64,000 nucleotides of DNA from DATFRX01 sp035630615 (GTDB lineage: Bacteria > Actinomycetota > Actinomycetes > Propionibacteriales > Nocardioidaceae). Positions 16,961-25,599 of the stretch are shown piece by piece. The notes below the pieces were generated by a model that was given only the letters and a program-made list of their open reading frames with translations, had not been told where the DNA came from and ran no database searches. A program made the position numbers and the translations under genes. Within the stretch, counting starts at the first letter, position 1. Every line of letters begins with the position of its first letter. The stretch lies in contig DASQKI010000055.1 in NCBI GenBank assembly GCA_035630615.1, positions 62,001 to 126,000 of the forward strand. Direction: 5' to 3'.

Positions 16961-19344
16961 CCGCCGTCGAAGAGCGGCCGGCAGCCGAGATCGGCCACCC
17001 GCGCCGACGCAAGGAAGACAAGCGCCTCATCACAGGCCGAACCCGTTGGACCGACAATCTCACCCTGCCAGGCCTGCTCCATCTGGCGATGGTCCGCAGC
17101 CCGATCGCGCATGCCCGCGTGACGTCGGTCAACGTCGACGACGCCAAGCAGGCGCCGGGCGTGATGGCCGTTCTGACCGGCAGCGATCTGGGCGAGGAGC
17201 AGGGCAGCCTACCCAACGCCTGGCCCATCTCCGACGACCAGAAGGCGCCCCCGCACCCGTCGATCGCGACCGATCGAGTCGCGTTCGCCGGTGAGATCGT
17301 CGCCGCCGTGGTCGCGCGCAGCGCGGCCGAAGCCCGCGACGCCGCCGAGCTGGTCGACGTCGAGTACGACGAGCTACCGGTCGTCCTCGACCTCGAGTCC
17401 GCCTCCCAGGAGGGGGCGACCCTTGCGCATCCCGACCTCGGCACCAACGTTTCGGCCACCTGGGTGTTCGACTCAGCCGAGGCCGGCACCGGAAGCAACG
17501 TCGACGACGCGATCCGCGACGCCGAGGTGACCATCGAGCGGACCTATCGACAGCAGCGGCTCGTCCCGGCGTACATGGAGCCGCGGTCGGTCATGGTCGA
17601 CCCGACCCATGAGCAGATCACGATGTGGTCGACGACCCAGATCCCTCACATCCTCAAGCTGATGCTCGCCCTGACAACCGGGACGTCGGAGAGCAAGCTG
17701 CGGGTCATCGCACCCGATGTGGGCGGTGGATTCGGCGGCAAGCTGCAGGTGACGCCCGAAGAGGTCATCACCCTGCTCGCGGCCAAGCGCCTCGGCAGGC
17801 CGTGCAAATACACCGAGACGCGCAGCGAGACGATGGTGTCCGGCCACCACGGACGCGACCAGATCCAGCGGCTCACGCTGGCGGCCAACCGCGACGGCTC
17901 GGTCACCGGGTTCAAGGTCGACCTGCTCGCCGACATGGGCGCCTACCTCGGCCTCGTGACGTCGGGTGTGCCGATCCTCGGCGCGTTCATGTTCAACGCG
18001 ATCTACAAGTTCCCGTCGTACCGGTTCACCTGCACCAACGTCTTCACCAACAAGACGTGGACCGACGCCTACCGGGGTGCGGGGCGGCCGGAGGCGACGT
18101 TCGCGGTCGAGCGGATGATGGACGAGCTCGCCACCGAGCTCGGCATGGACCCGCTCGAGCTGCGGGAGAAAAACTGGATCAAGCACGAGGAGTTCCCGTT
18201 CACCACGGTCGCCGGCCTGGAGTACGACTCCGGCAACTACGAGGCGGCGACGGCCAAGGCGAAGGAGCTGTTCGGTTACGACGACCTGCGTCGCGAGCAG
18301 GCCGAGCGGCGGGGCAGCGACGATCCGGTCCAGCTCGGTATCGGCATTTCGACCTACACCGAGATGTGTGGCCTTGCGCCGTCCCGGGTGCTCGGCTCGC
18401 TGGCGTACGGCGCGGGCGGCTGGGAACACGCATCGGTACGGATGCTGGCCTCCGGCAAGGTCGAGGTCGTCACCGGATCGAGCGCCCACGGTCAGGGCCA
18501 CGAGACGGCGTGGAGCCAGATCGTCGCCGACCGGCTCGGCGTCCCGTTCGAGGATGTCGAGGTGCTGCACGGCGACACCCACATCGCGCACAAGGGCATG
18601 GACACCTACGGCTCTCGGTCCGTGACGATCGGTGGGATCGCCGCGCTGCGGGCGGCCGACAAGGTGGTCGAGAAGGCTCGGGCGGTGGCAGCCCACATGC
18701 TGGAGGCCAACCCGGACGACCTCGACTTCGCCGGTGGGCAGTTCACGGTCAAGGGCACCGACAAGAGCGTCGCCATCGCCGACATCGCGTTGGCGACGTT
18801 CGCGGCGCACGACCTGCCGGACGGCTTCGAGCCGAGCCTGGACGCCGAAGCCACGGTCGATCCGGACAACTTCTCCTTCCCGCATGGCACGCACCTGTGT
18901 GCGGTCGAGGTCGACACCGAGACCGGTGGCGTCAAGATCCGCAAGTACGTCTGCGTCGACGACGTCGGGGCGGTCATCAACCCCCTCATCGTGGATGGCC
19001 AGATTCACGGAGGCGTGGTCCAAGGCATCGCACAGGCGCTGTACGAAGAGGCGATTCACGACGACGCGGGCACGCTGGTCACCGGATCGCTCGTTGACTA
19101 CTTGGTGCCGAGCGCGGCCGACCTGCCGAGCTTCGACACCGACCGCACCGAGACTCCGTCGCTGACCAACCCGCTCGGCGTCAAGGGCGTCGGCGAGGCC
19201 GGCACCATCGCCTCGACCCCGGCGGTGGTCAACGCGGTCGTCGATGCGCTGCGACCGAAGGGAGTGCGTGACGTGGCGATGCCATGCTCGCCCTTCCACG
19301 TATGGCAAGCGATCCAGGATGCGTCGACGGGAGGCCCGTCATGA
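16957..19344 (+). CDS. coxL: CoxL-like molybdopterin large subunit, form II
   Basis: The 795-residue catalytic subunit. The active-site loop reads AYRGAGR (371-377), which marks form II (CoxL-like) enzymes; true form I CO dehydrogenases have AYXCSFR with the copper-binding Cys, absent here. GGGFGGK (about 263-269) and GVGEAG near the C-terminus, with the catalytic Glu, are present. Form II enzymes may oxidise CO slowly or act on other small aldehydes, purines or heterocycles, so the substrate is open. It should use the MCD cofactor. It overlaps coxS and coxM by 4 nt each. Confidence 0.92.
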   Translation: MTAVEERPAAEIGHPRRRKEDKRLITGRTRWTDNLTLPGLLHLAMVRSPIAHARVTSVNVDDAKQAPGVMAVLTGSDLGEEQGSLPNAWPISDDQKAPPHPSIATDRVAFAGEIVAAVVARSAAEARDAAELVDVEYDELPVVLDLESASQEGATLAHPDLGTNVSATWVFDSAEAGTGSNVDDAIRDAEVTIERTYRQQRLVPAYMEPRSVMVDPTHEQITMWSTTQIPHILKLMLALTTGTSESKLRVIAPDVGGGFGGKLQVTPEEVITLLAAKRLGRPCKYTETRSETMVSGHHGRDQIQRLTLAANRDGSVTGFKVDLLADMGAYLGLVTSGVPILGAFMFNAIYKFPSYRFTCTNVFTNKTWTDAYRGAGRPEATFAVERMMDELATELGMDPLELREKNWIKHEEFPFTTVAGLEYDSGNYEAATAKAKELFGYDDLRREQAERRGSDDPVQLGIGISTYTEMCGLAPSRVLGSLAYGAGGWEHASVRMLASGKVEVVTGSSAHGQGHETAWSQIVADRLGVPFEDVEVLHGDTHIAHKGMDTYGSRSVTIGGIAALRAADKVVEKARAVAAHMLEANPDDLDFAGGQFTVKGTDKSVAIADIALATFAAHDLPDGFEPSLDAEATVDPDNFSFPHGTHLCAVEVDTETGGVKIRKYVCVDDVGAVINPLIVDGQIHGGVVQGIAQALYEEAIHDDAGTLVTGSLVDYLVPSAADLPSFDTDRTETPSLTNPLGVKGVGEAGTIASTPAVVNAVVDALRPKGVRDVAMPCSPFHVWQAIQDASTGGPS

Positions 19345-20189
19345 TTCCGGCGGCATTCGACTACCAAGCACCCTCGACAGTGGAGGAAGCGCTGCACCTT
19401 CTGGACTCGTCCGAAGACGCCAAGGTGTTGGCCGGCGGACAGAGTCTGATGCCGGTGTTGCGGATGCGGTTGGCGGCGCCGGACACGCTCGTCGACCTCT
19501 CCGGCATTGCCGAACTCCGCGGCGTACGCGATGCGGGCGACGCGATCGTGGTGGGCGCGATGACGCCGCACGAGGCCGTGATGTCCGACCCGTTGATCGC
19601 CGAGCATGCGACGCTGCTGGCGAAGGCGACGGCGAAGGTGGCCGATCCGCAGACCCGCCGTCGGGGCACGTTCGGCGGCTCGCTCGCCCATGCCGATCCG
19701 GCGAGTGACCTCCCGACCTGCGCGCTGGCGCTCGGCGCCGAGTTCGAGATCGCCGGCAGCGGAGGGCGTCGCACGGTGCAAGCGGCGGACTTCTTCGAGG
19801 ACTACTTCACGACCGCGATCGGAGAAGACGAGATCCTCACCGAGGTACGCGTGCCCAAGCACACCGGCTGGGGAGCGCACTACGAGAAGTTCGTACGGAC
19901 CGCACAGCAGTGGTCGATCGTGGCGGTCGCGGCGACGGTCAAGCTATCCGGCGGCACTATCGCCGAGGCGGGTGTGGCGCTGACCAACATGGGGTCGACG
20001 CCGGTGCGCTCGACTTCGGTCGAGCAGGCCCTGATCGGGGTCGCGCCGGTCGACGAAGCCGTACGCGACGCCGTCGCCGGCATTGCCGAAGGAACGCACC
20101 CGCCGACCGATATCAACGGTGACGACAACTATCGTCGGCACTTGGCGACGGTCTTGGCCCGCCGGGCTGTGCTCGCCGCCGCCAGCTGA
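19341..20189 (+). CDS. coxM: CoxM-like FAD subunit of the molybdenum hydroxylase
   Basis: The 282-residue flavin subunit. FAD-binding motifs are AGGQSLMPVL (about residue 33) and RRRGTFGGSLAHADP (about 105-120), typical of CoxM/XDH medium subunits. ATG 19341 overlaps the coxL stop, showing coupling. It receives electrons from CoxS and passes them on, in known CO dehydrogenases to quinone. No Cys for a 4Fe-4S cluster is seen, as expected for this class. Confidence 0.92.
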   Translation: MIPAAFDYQAPSTVEEALHLLDSSEDAKVLAGGQSLMPVLRMRLAAPDTLVDLSGIAELRGVRDAGDAIVVGAMTPHEAVMSDPLIAEHATLLAKATAKVADPQTRRRGTFGGSLAHADPASDLPTCALALGAEFEIAGSGGRRTVQAADFFEDYFTTAIGEDEILTEVRVPKHTGWGAHYEKFVRTAQQWSIVAVAATVKLSGGTIAEAGVALTNMGSTPVRSTSVEQALIGVAPVDEAVRDAVAGIAEGTHPPTDINGDDNYRRHLATVLARRAVLAAAS

Positions 20190-20221
20190 CGCCGAACGGA
20201 GCGTTTCAGGAGAGGAGGGGC

Positions 20222-20908
20222 GTGAAGCTCGAGCACCGCTTCAAAGTGCCGACATCGGTTGCCGACACCTGGGCAGCCCTCAACGATCTGGAGCGGATCG
20301 CGCCCTGCTTTCCGGGCGCCAGCCTGACCTCGGTCGAAGGCGACGACTTCGCCGGATCCGTGAAGGTTCGACTCGGTCCGATCTCTCTGCTCTACAACGG
20401 GACCGGCCAGTTCGTCGAGCGTGACGAGTCGGTCCATTGCGCGGTCATCGAGGCGAAGGGCAAGGACAAGCGGGGCAACGGCACGGCATCGGCGACGGTC
20501 CGGACGCAGCTAACGCCGGACGGGGAACAGACGGCCGTCGAGGTCGCGACCGACCTGTCGATCACCGGCAAGCCGGCGCAGTTCGGTCGCGGGGTCATCC
20601 AGGACGTGAGTGACAAGCTGCTCGGACAGTTCGCCGCGTGCCTGGAGCAAAATCTCGGCGCGACGCCGGAGCCGGCTGCCGAACCGGAGGCTTCGGCTTC
20701 TGAGTCCACACCGACCGAGCCGACACCGACGGAGACTCCTTCGGCCGACCGGACGGCGTCGCAGCCGAAAGCGACACCGTCCGACACCGGCGGCGGTGAG
20801 CTCAATCTGCTGACCACCGTCGGTCCGGCGCTAGCGAAGCGCTACGCCGTACCCGCGATCGGGGTTTTGCTCCTACTCCTTCTGCTCCGCAAGCTGCTTC
20901 GCCACTGA
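20222..20908 (+). CDS. coxG: CoxG-like SRPBCC protein with C-terminal membrane anchor
   Basis: Residues 1-145 form a START/SRPBCC fold of the CoxG type (KVPTSVADTWAALNDLERIAPCFPGA, FKVRLGPISLLYNG-like strands, ATDLSITGKPAQFGRGVI). A Pro/Thr/Ser/Glu-rich linker follows (about 150-190), then a membrane helix at the C-terminus (VPAIGVLLLLLLLRKLL). CoxG of Oligotropha is thought to recruit CO dehydrogenase to the membrane, and the tail here would allow that directly. Start GTG 20222 follows GGAGAGGAGGGG. It is the last gene of the cox operon. Confidence 0.85.
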   Translation: MKLEHRFKVPTSVADTWAALNDLERIAPCFPGASLTSVEGDDFAGSVKVRLGPISLLYNGTGQFVERDESVHCAVIEAKGKDKRGNGTASATVRTQLTPDGEQTAVEVATDLSITGKPAQFGRGVIQDVSDKLLGQFAACLEQNLGATPEPAAEPEASASESTPTEPTPTETPSADRTASQPKATPSDTGGGELNLLTTVGPALAKRYAVPAIGVLLLLLLLRKLLRH

Positions 20909-20969
20909 CACCACTCCGAGTCGAGCAATCTCGGCGCGATGGGTGGGCTCCTGCGATGATGGCGGCACG

Positions 20970-21686
20970 ATGAACGACGTACTGCTCCAGATCACGACGC
21001 TGCATGCCTCCGACGCCGAGGCCGCCCAGGCCGGTGGCGCCGATCGGCTCGAAGTGGTGGGCTCGACCGACGACGGGGGGATGTCGCCGGAGCCGGCCGT
21101 CGTGTCGTCGGTCGTGCGGTCCACCGACCTGCCGGTGCGGGCGATGCTGCGACTGAGTGAGGGATACGGCACGACCGGCGGCGAGCTGGTCCGGCTCATG
21201 GGCCTCGCCGAGTCGTACCTCGCCGCCGGCGCCGAAGGTGTCGTGTTCGGCTTCCTCACCGCTGATCTCGAGATCGACCTCGATGTCGCGAGTCGGCTCG
21301 TCGACACCGTCAGTCCGGCGCCGTGGACGTTTCATCGGGCGATCGACTCAAGCCTCGACCTCGACCGGTCTTGGCGTCAGCTGCACGAGCTGGCCGGCAT
21401 CGACGCGGTACGCACGGCAGGCTCGGCGGTGAGCGTCGACCGCGGCCTCGACGAGCTGACCCGGCTGGCCGGCGCCGACCCGTGGATCGCCGACCGGATG
21501 GTGGTCGGCGGAGGGTTGCGCGCCGAGCAGGTGCCGTGGCTGATGCGTGCCGGAGTACGGGCCTTCCACCTCGGAGCGACTGCCCGACCGGGCGGATCGT
21601 GGGACCGAGCCTACGTCGACGCCTCGTACGTGCGCTCGTGGCGACTCCTGCTCGACGACGCCGTTGGCCAGGCCGCTACATCGTGA
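20970..21686 (+). CDS. cutC: CutC family protein
   Basis: A 238-residue TIM-barrel protein of the CutC family, once called a copper homeostasis protein although its biochemical role is unproven. Family features are the N-terminal EAAQAGGADRLEVV, PVRAMLR, AEGVVFGFLTADLEID, FHRAIDSS, TAGSAVSV and VVGGGLRAEQVPWL. The ATG at 20970 starts the conserved region; no clear Shine-Dalgarno precedes it. It is coupled to the DUF4031 gene by a 4-nt overlap. Confidence 0.85.
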   Translation: MNDVLLQITTLHASDAEAAQAGGADRLEVVGSTDDGGMSPEPAVVSSVVRSTDLPVRAMLRLSEGYGTTGGELVRLMGLAESYLAAGAEGVVFGFLTADLEIDLDVASRLVDTVSPAPWTFHRAIDSSLDLDRSWRQLHELAGIDAVRTAGSAVSVDRGLDELTRLAGADPWIADRMVVGGGLRAEQVPWLMRAGVRAFHLGATARPGGSWDRAYVDASYVRSWRLLLDDAVGQAATS

Positions 21687-21946
21687 GTCTGCTCATCGAC
21701 CCGCCGACCTGGCCGGCGCACGGCCGCATCTGGTCGCACCTGGTCAGCGACGAGAGCTTCGACGAGCTGCATGTGTTCGCTCGCGAGGTTGGACTGCCCG
21801 AGCGCGGCTTCCATCGCGATCACTACGACGTCCCGGCAGACTTCTACGAGCTCGTTGTCGCCGCCGGTGCGATCACGGTCAGCAGCCGCGAGTTGGTCGC
21901 TCGGCTCAACGCGGCCGGTCTGCGTCGCCGGCGAGTTCGGCCGTGA
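21683..21946 (+). CDS. DUF4031 protein
   Basis: An 87-residue protein matching the short DUF4031 family: LLIDPPTWPAHGRIWSHLVSD, LHVFAREVGLPERGFHRDHYDVP and a basic C-terminus. The family is widespread in actinobacteria; function is unknown. The GTG start overlaps the cutC stop, so the two are co-translated. Its 3' end overlaps the end of the convergent HD-domain gene by 41 nt. Confidence 0.8.
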   Translation: MSLLIDPPTWPAHGRIWSHLVSDESFDELHVFAREVGLPERGFHRDHYDVPADFYELVVAAGAITVSSRELVARLNAAGLRRRRVRP

Positions 21947-22529
21947 GGTTGCGCCGAGCCGCCGATTCCCATCGGTCGCGGGCCGCGTCGGTGTGGTAGA
22001 TCCGGGATCGGTCGACGAAGCCTTGCAGGATTCGGTCCCGCGCCGCCCGAAACGCCGCGTCGGGTACGTGTGCGTACTCCGCGCGTACGGCGGCCACGTA
22101 GCGCTTGTACCGTCTCGTCGTCGATCCGAGGATCGCGAGATCGGCGTCGCAGAGCAGCATGCCGTCGGCGTCGTCCGCTGCCGGATCGTGGGTCGCGGTC
22201 AGCCGAACCAGGCGTACGACCTCTGACACGACGTCGGCGGTGAGCCCCGCGGGCGGCAGCGTCTCGGCGGCGAGCTCCGCCGAGCGCTCCTCGTTGTCGT
22301 CGACGCCCGGGTCGTAGATCGCGTCGTGAAACCAGGCGGCAAGCCGTACCGTCGCCGGCGCCGCGTGTCCCGCCAGCTCGCCGAGCGCCGCCAGCACCTC
22401 GTCGAGATGCTCCAGATCGTGGTAGTGCCGCCATGGCTCTGACCACCGGCGCAGCAGGTCGGCGCCCAGCGCTTCGGCGCCGGGCAGCGTGTCCCGCCAG
22501 GCGTCGAGGAGTCTCGCCGAATCGGTCAC
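21906..22529 (-). CDS. HD-domain predicted metal-dependent phosphohydrolase
   Basis: A 207-residue protein of the predicted HD-superfamily hydrolases. Metal ligands are seen in HYHDLEHLDEVL (residue about 37), AAWFHDAIYD (the HD pair) and LLCDADLAILG. Substrate is unknown; relatives may act on nucleotides. Start GTG 22529 overlaps the HelD gene stop by 4 nt, so it forms an operon with that helicase. Confidence 0.85.
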   Translation of the reverse strand: MTDSARLLDAWRDTLPGAEALGADLLRRWSEPWRHYHDLEHLDEVLAALGELAGHAAPATVRLAAWFHDAIYDPGVDDNEERSAELAAETLPPAGLTADVVSEVVRLVRLTATHDPAADDADGMLLCDADLAILGSTTRRYKRYVAAVRAEYAHVPDAAFRAARDRILQGFVDRSRIYHTDAARDRWESAARRNLTAELAGDADRPR

Positions 22530-24589
22530 CGCAGCGGCTCCGGCAGCGGCTCGGTGTGGACGACGGCGAGCGAGGTGACGGCGCGGGTCAAGCACACGTA
22601 CAGTCGGCGCAGCCCGGTCGTCTGATCGGGCTCGGCCGCCACGATCTCCGCCGGCTCTGCGACCACGACATGGTCAAACTCGAGTCCCTTCGCGAGGCTC
22701 GCCGGCACCAGGTCGACGCGAGCTTCGACATCGTGGACGTCGCCGAGCCGCACGTGCTCGATACCGTCGCGGTCGAGGCTGGTCGTGACCCGGTCGGCCA
22801 GGTGATCGGGGACGATGACGCCGATCGAGCCATCTCCCGCCAGCGCCTCCCGCGTGGCGGCGACGACGGCGGCAGCGAGATCAGGCACCGGCCGCAGCGA
22901 AAGCTGGCCCTGGGCCCGGCGCACCGAGGTCGGCGGCTGTAGATCCGGCGCGATGTGCGGCAGCAGTCGAGCTGCGAAGTCGATGACGTCCGACGGCACC
23001 CGGAAGCCCTGACTCAGCTCCTCCAGATGCGCGTCGCCCTTTCCGAGGTGGCCGAGCGCGTCGTCCCACGAGGTCGTCGCCCACGGCGTGGTCGCTTGCG
23101 CCAGGTCGCCGAGGACGGTTGCCGACCCGGTCGTGCAGCGCCGCCCGACCGCCCGCAGCATCATCGGCGACAGATCCTGCGCCTCGTCGAGCACGACGTG
23201 TCCGACGCTCGGTGTGCGCTCGATGATGTCGGCCGCCTCGTCGATCAGCACCGCCTCGGCGACGGTCCACCGGGTCGTGCCAGACGACCGGCCGGGTCGG
23301 TCCCACAACAGGCGGGCCTGTTCGTCGTCGGTGAGCACGCCCTCGGCCGACTCGGTGAGCAGGTCGATGTCGGACAGCAGCCGCCACACGGCCCGCGCCG
23401 GGTCGAGCTTGGGCCAAACCTCGTCGACCCAGCGCCGTACCGGCTGCGATCGTGCCACCGCGGCCTGAACGCGGTCGTCGGGGGAGTCGCCGGCGAGCTC
23501 CATCTTGACCAGGATGGCGTGGGCGACCCGCTGCGCCAACATGGCCCGGCCGGCGCCGTACCGAACGCCACGTTCGCGGAGCTCGGCGAGGATGTCTGCC
23601 GCCTCGTACGCCGGCACTCTCCACCGCCGCGACCCACGCGGCACGACGATGCCTTCGGACGGCGTGCCGATGTGGCTCCACACCGCGCGCCGGATCACGG
23701 TCGCCATCCGGGCATCGCCCTTGAGCCGCGCGGTTGCCGCGTCCTCGACGCCACGCACTCGAACCCGCGCGGTCAGTGCCTCGATCGTCAGCTGTTCAGC
23801 CTCGATCTCACCGAGCGCCGGCAGCACGTCACCGATGTAGCGCAGGAACGAGTCGTTAGGCCCGATGACCAGGACGCCCTGGCGGGTCAACTGGTCACGA
23901 TGCGCATAGAGCAGAAACGCCGCGCGGTGCAGGCCGACGGCCGTCTTGCCCGTCCCGGGGGCGCCCTGCACGCAGATCGACGTGGACAGGTCGGCGCGAA
24001 CGATGAGGTCCTGGTCGGGCTGGATCGTGGCGACGATGTCGCGCATCGGCCCGACCCGGGGTCGTTCGATCTCCCCCTCGAGAATGGCACTCGCCAGGAC
24101 GCCGCTGGGTCGCCGTGCCTCGACCGCTTCGAGGTGTTCGTCCTCGTACGCGGTCAGCTCGCCGTGCTGAAACCCGAACCGTCGCCGAAGGCCCATCCCC
24201 ATCGGATCGTGCGGGCTCGCTCGATAGAACGCGCGCGACACGTCGGCCCGCCAGTCGACCACCATCGGCTCGCCGTCCGGGTCGGTGACGTGGCGTCGTC
24301 CGACGTAGAAGCGCTCCTCGGCTCGGCCGTCGGTGGGCACGGTGTCGAGTCGGCCGAAGAACAGCGGAATGTCGGGGTCGTCCTCGAGCGCCTTCATGCG
24401 ACGCCACAGCGCGGCCTTCAGATATTCGGTCGAGACGCCGTCGCCGCCATGGGCTTCGAGGCCGGCCACCTTGGCGCGCATCCGGCCGAGCGCGGCGCGA
24501 GACTCGGCGAGGTGGCGACGCTCAGCGTCGAGGTCGGGCGCGGCGGCTTCCGGATCAGATCTTGCGGCGGGTGACGGGGGTGCGGGCAC
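22526..24589 (-). CDS. HelD-type RNA polymerase recycling ATPase (UvrD-like)
   Basis: A 687-residue superfamily 1 helicase-like protein. The N-terminal coiled coil (about 20-45) and the domain before Walker A (FFGRLDTVPTDGRAEERFYVGRRHV) match HelD rather than UvrD. Walker A is QGAPGTGKT (208-216), motif II VVLDEAQDLSPM and the C-terminal motif LYVCLTRAV. HelD releases RNA polymerase stalled on DNA; the actinobacterial HelR variant protects against rifamycins. Which branch this belongs to cannot be settled here, and no rifamycin-associated element is evident upstream. GTG start with GGAGG 7 nt upstream. Confidence 0.85.
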   Translation of the reverse strand: MPAPPSPAARSDPEAAAPDLDAERRHLAESRAALGRMRAKVAGLEAHGGDGVSTEYLKAALWRRMKALEDDPDIPLFFGRLDTVPTDGRAEERFYVGRRHVTDPDGEPMVVDWRADVSRAFYRASPHDPMGMGLRRRFGFQHGELTAYEDEHLEAVEARRPSGVLASAILEGEIERPRVGPMRDIVATIQPDQDLIVRADLSTSICVQGAPGTGKTAVGLHRAAFLLYAHRDQLTRQGVLVIGPNDSFLRYIGDVLPALGEIEAEQLTIEALTARVRVRGVEDAATARLKGDARMATVIRRAVWSHIGTPSEGIVVPRGSRRWRVPAYEAADILAELRERGVRYGAGRAMLAQRVAHAILVKMELAGDSPDDRVQAAVARSQPVRRWVDEVWPKLDPARAVWRLLSDIDLLTESAEGVLTDDEQARLLWDRPGRSSGTTRWTVAEAVLIDEAADIIERTPSVGHVVLDEAQDLSPMMLRAVGRRCTTGSATVLGDLAQATTPWATTSWDDALGHLGKGDAHLEELSQGFRVPSDVIDFAARLLPHIAPDLQPPTSVRRAQGQLSLRPVPDLAAAVVAATREALAGDGSIGVIVPDHLADRVTTSLDRDGIEHVRLGDVHDVEARVDLVPASLAKGLEFDHVVVAEPAEIVAAEPDQTTGLRRLYVCLTRAVTSLAVVHTEPLPEPLR

Positions 24590-24630
24590 GACGGACCTCC
24601 GCAGGCGCGGTCGGAAGGGGCCAGGAGACG

Positions 24631-25374
24631 TTACGCCGTTCGATCGAGGCTGTCATCCACTTTATTGCCGCGACGGATGAAGTCGACAACCCGCTTGGTC
24701 CACGGATCGTCGACATCGATCTGGTCGACACCGACGACCCGCCAGCTCCACTCCCCGACCTGCGTCGTCACACCGTGCGCCGGAAGCTCGGGCACGACAT
24801 GCACCGTCAGTCCGACCTCGATGCCGACCCAGTGGAGCCGGTCGTCGCCGGCCTCGGACACCCGGCGGAGGCCGGCGACGTCGACCGGGACCCCGGTGTA
24901 CCAGTCGTCCGGATCCCAGACCTCCGTCCGGCCCTTCTGAGCGTTCAGTACCAGTCGCTCCCAGGCGGCATCGTTGTCGAGCGTGACTATCGCCTCGAGC
25001 TCCGATAGCGGCGCCGGCGCACCCAGCAACCGAACAGCCAAGAGGCCGCACGCTTGCCACTCGAGGCCGGCAAGGAGCTTTTGGAGGGTGCGAACGGAGA
25101 ACGGCACATCGGCAAACCAACGCTCGGCGGGCTGTCGCCGCTGACGCTCGATCGCGGCAGCGATGTCGGCATCGAGGGGTTCGAGTTCGATGCGAGGTTG
25201 CACGCCGAAGGCGGCGAGAACACGGACGAACATTGCCCAGCTCGGGGCGACGGCGCCAGCCTCATAGCGGCTGATTGCCTGGCGGCTGAGCCCGCACGCC
25301 GCATCAGCCACGATGTCCTGGGTCCACCATCGCTTCGACCGCTCCTCCCGCAAGATTCTCGCCAGGTCTTCCAT
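24631..25374 (-). CDS. XRE-family protein with unknown C-terminal domain
   Basis: A 247-residue protein: N-terminal helix-turn-helix (WTQDIVADAACGLSRQAISRYEAGAVAPSW, about 14-45) and a C-terminal domain of about 150 residues (LLAVRLLGAPAPLSELEAIVTLDND, DPDDWYTGVPVDVAG, VDDPWTKRVVDFIRRGN) that I do not recognise. The layout is like HTH proteins paired with toxins or nucleotidyltransferases, but no catalytic motif is clear. ATG 25374 is chosen since CAGACT lies 7 nt upstream (leaderless). A near-perfect inverted repeat lies 155 bp upstream. Confidence 0.7.
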   Translation of the reverse strand: MEDLARILREERSKRWWTQDIVADAACGLSRQAISRYEAGAVAPSWAMFVRVLAAFGVQPRIELEPLDADIAAAIERQRRQPAERWFADVPFSVRTLQKLLAGLEWQACGLLAVRLLGAPAPLSELEAIVTLDNDAAWERLVLNAQKGRTEVWDPDDWYTGVPVDVAGLRRVSEAGDDRLHWVGIEVGLTVHVVPELPAHGVTTQVGEWSWRVVGVDQIDVDDPWTKRVVDFIRRGNKVDDSLDRTA

Positions 25375-25529
25375 GTCAGCGAGTCTGGTCCGGCGTGCGG
25401 ACCAGCGCGGCCATCCCGCCGGGATCTGTGGATACCGATGGCCGAGCCGAGCGTGTGGACAGTAATACCGAAACCTTGGCTGCACGTTCGGGACAATCCG
25501 CTGGATCGCGTCGGTCAGTCTGAAATCTG

Positions 25530-25567
25530 CGCATCACATCTAATGCGCGCGCAACAGATCTGATGCG
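25530..25567. promoter_or_regulatory. Inverted repeat CGCATCACATCT / AGATCTGATGCG
   Basis: Arms of 12 nt with 11 matches and a 14-nt centre lie between the CGNR gene end and the XRE gene start, both minus strand. It may be the XRE protein operator or the CGNR gene terminator; no U-tract. The remaining 225 bp of this gap show nothing else clear. Confidence 0.45.
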
Positions 25568-25599
25568 GAGGTTTGCGAGGTCGGCGTGTCTGGGCTCCG

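Noticed and set aside
17473..19308. 611-codon minus-strand open frame
   Set aside because: Fully antisense to coxL; GC-rich codon bias creates long open antisense frames.
16957..19344. True aerobic CO dehydrogenase (form I)
   Set aside because: The active-site loop is AYRGAGR, lacking the Cys of AYXCSFR.
22955..24574. 539-codon plus-strand open frame
   Set aside because: Antisense to the HelD-type gene, no motifs.
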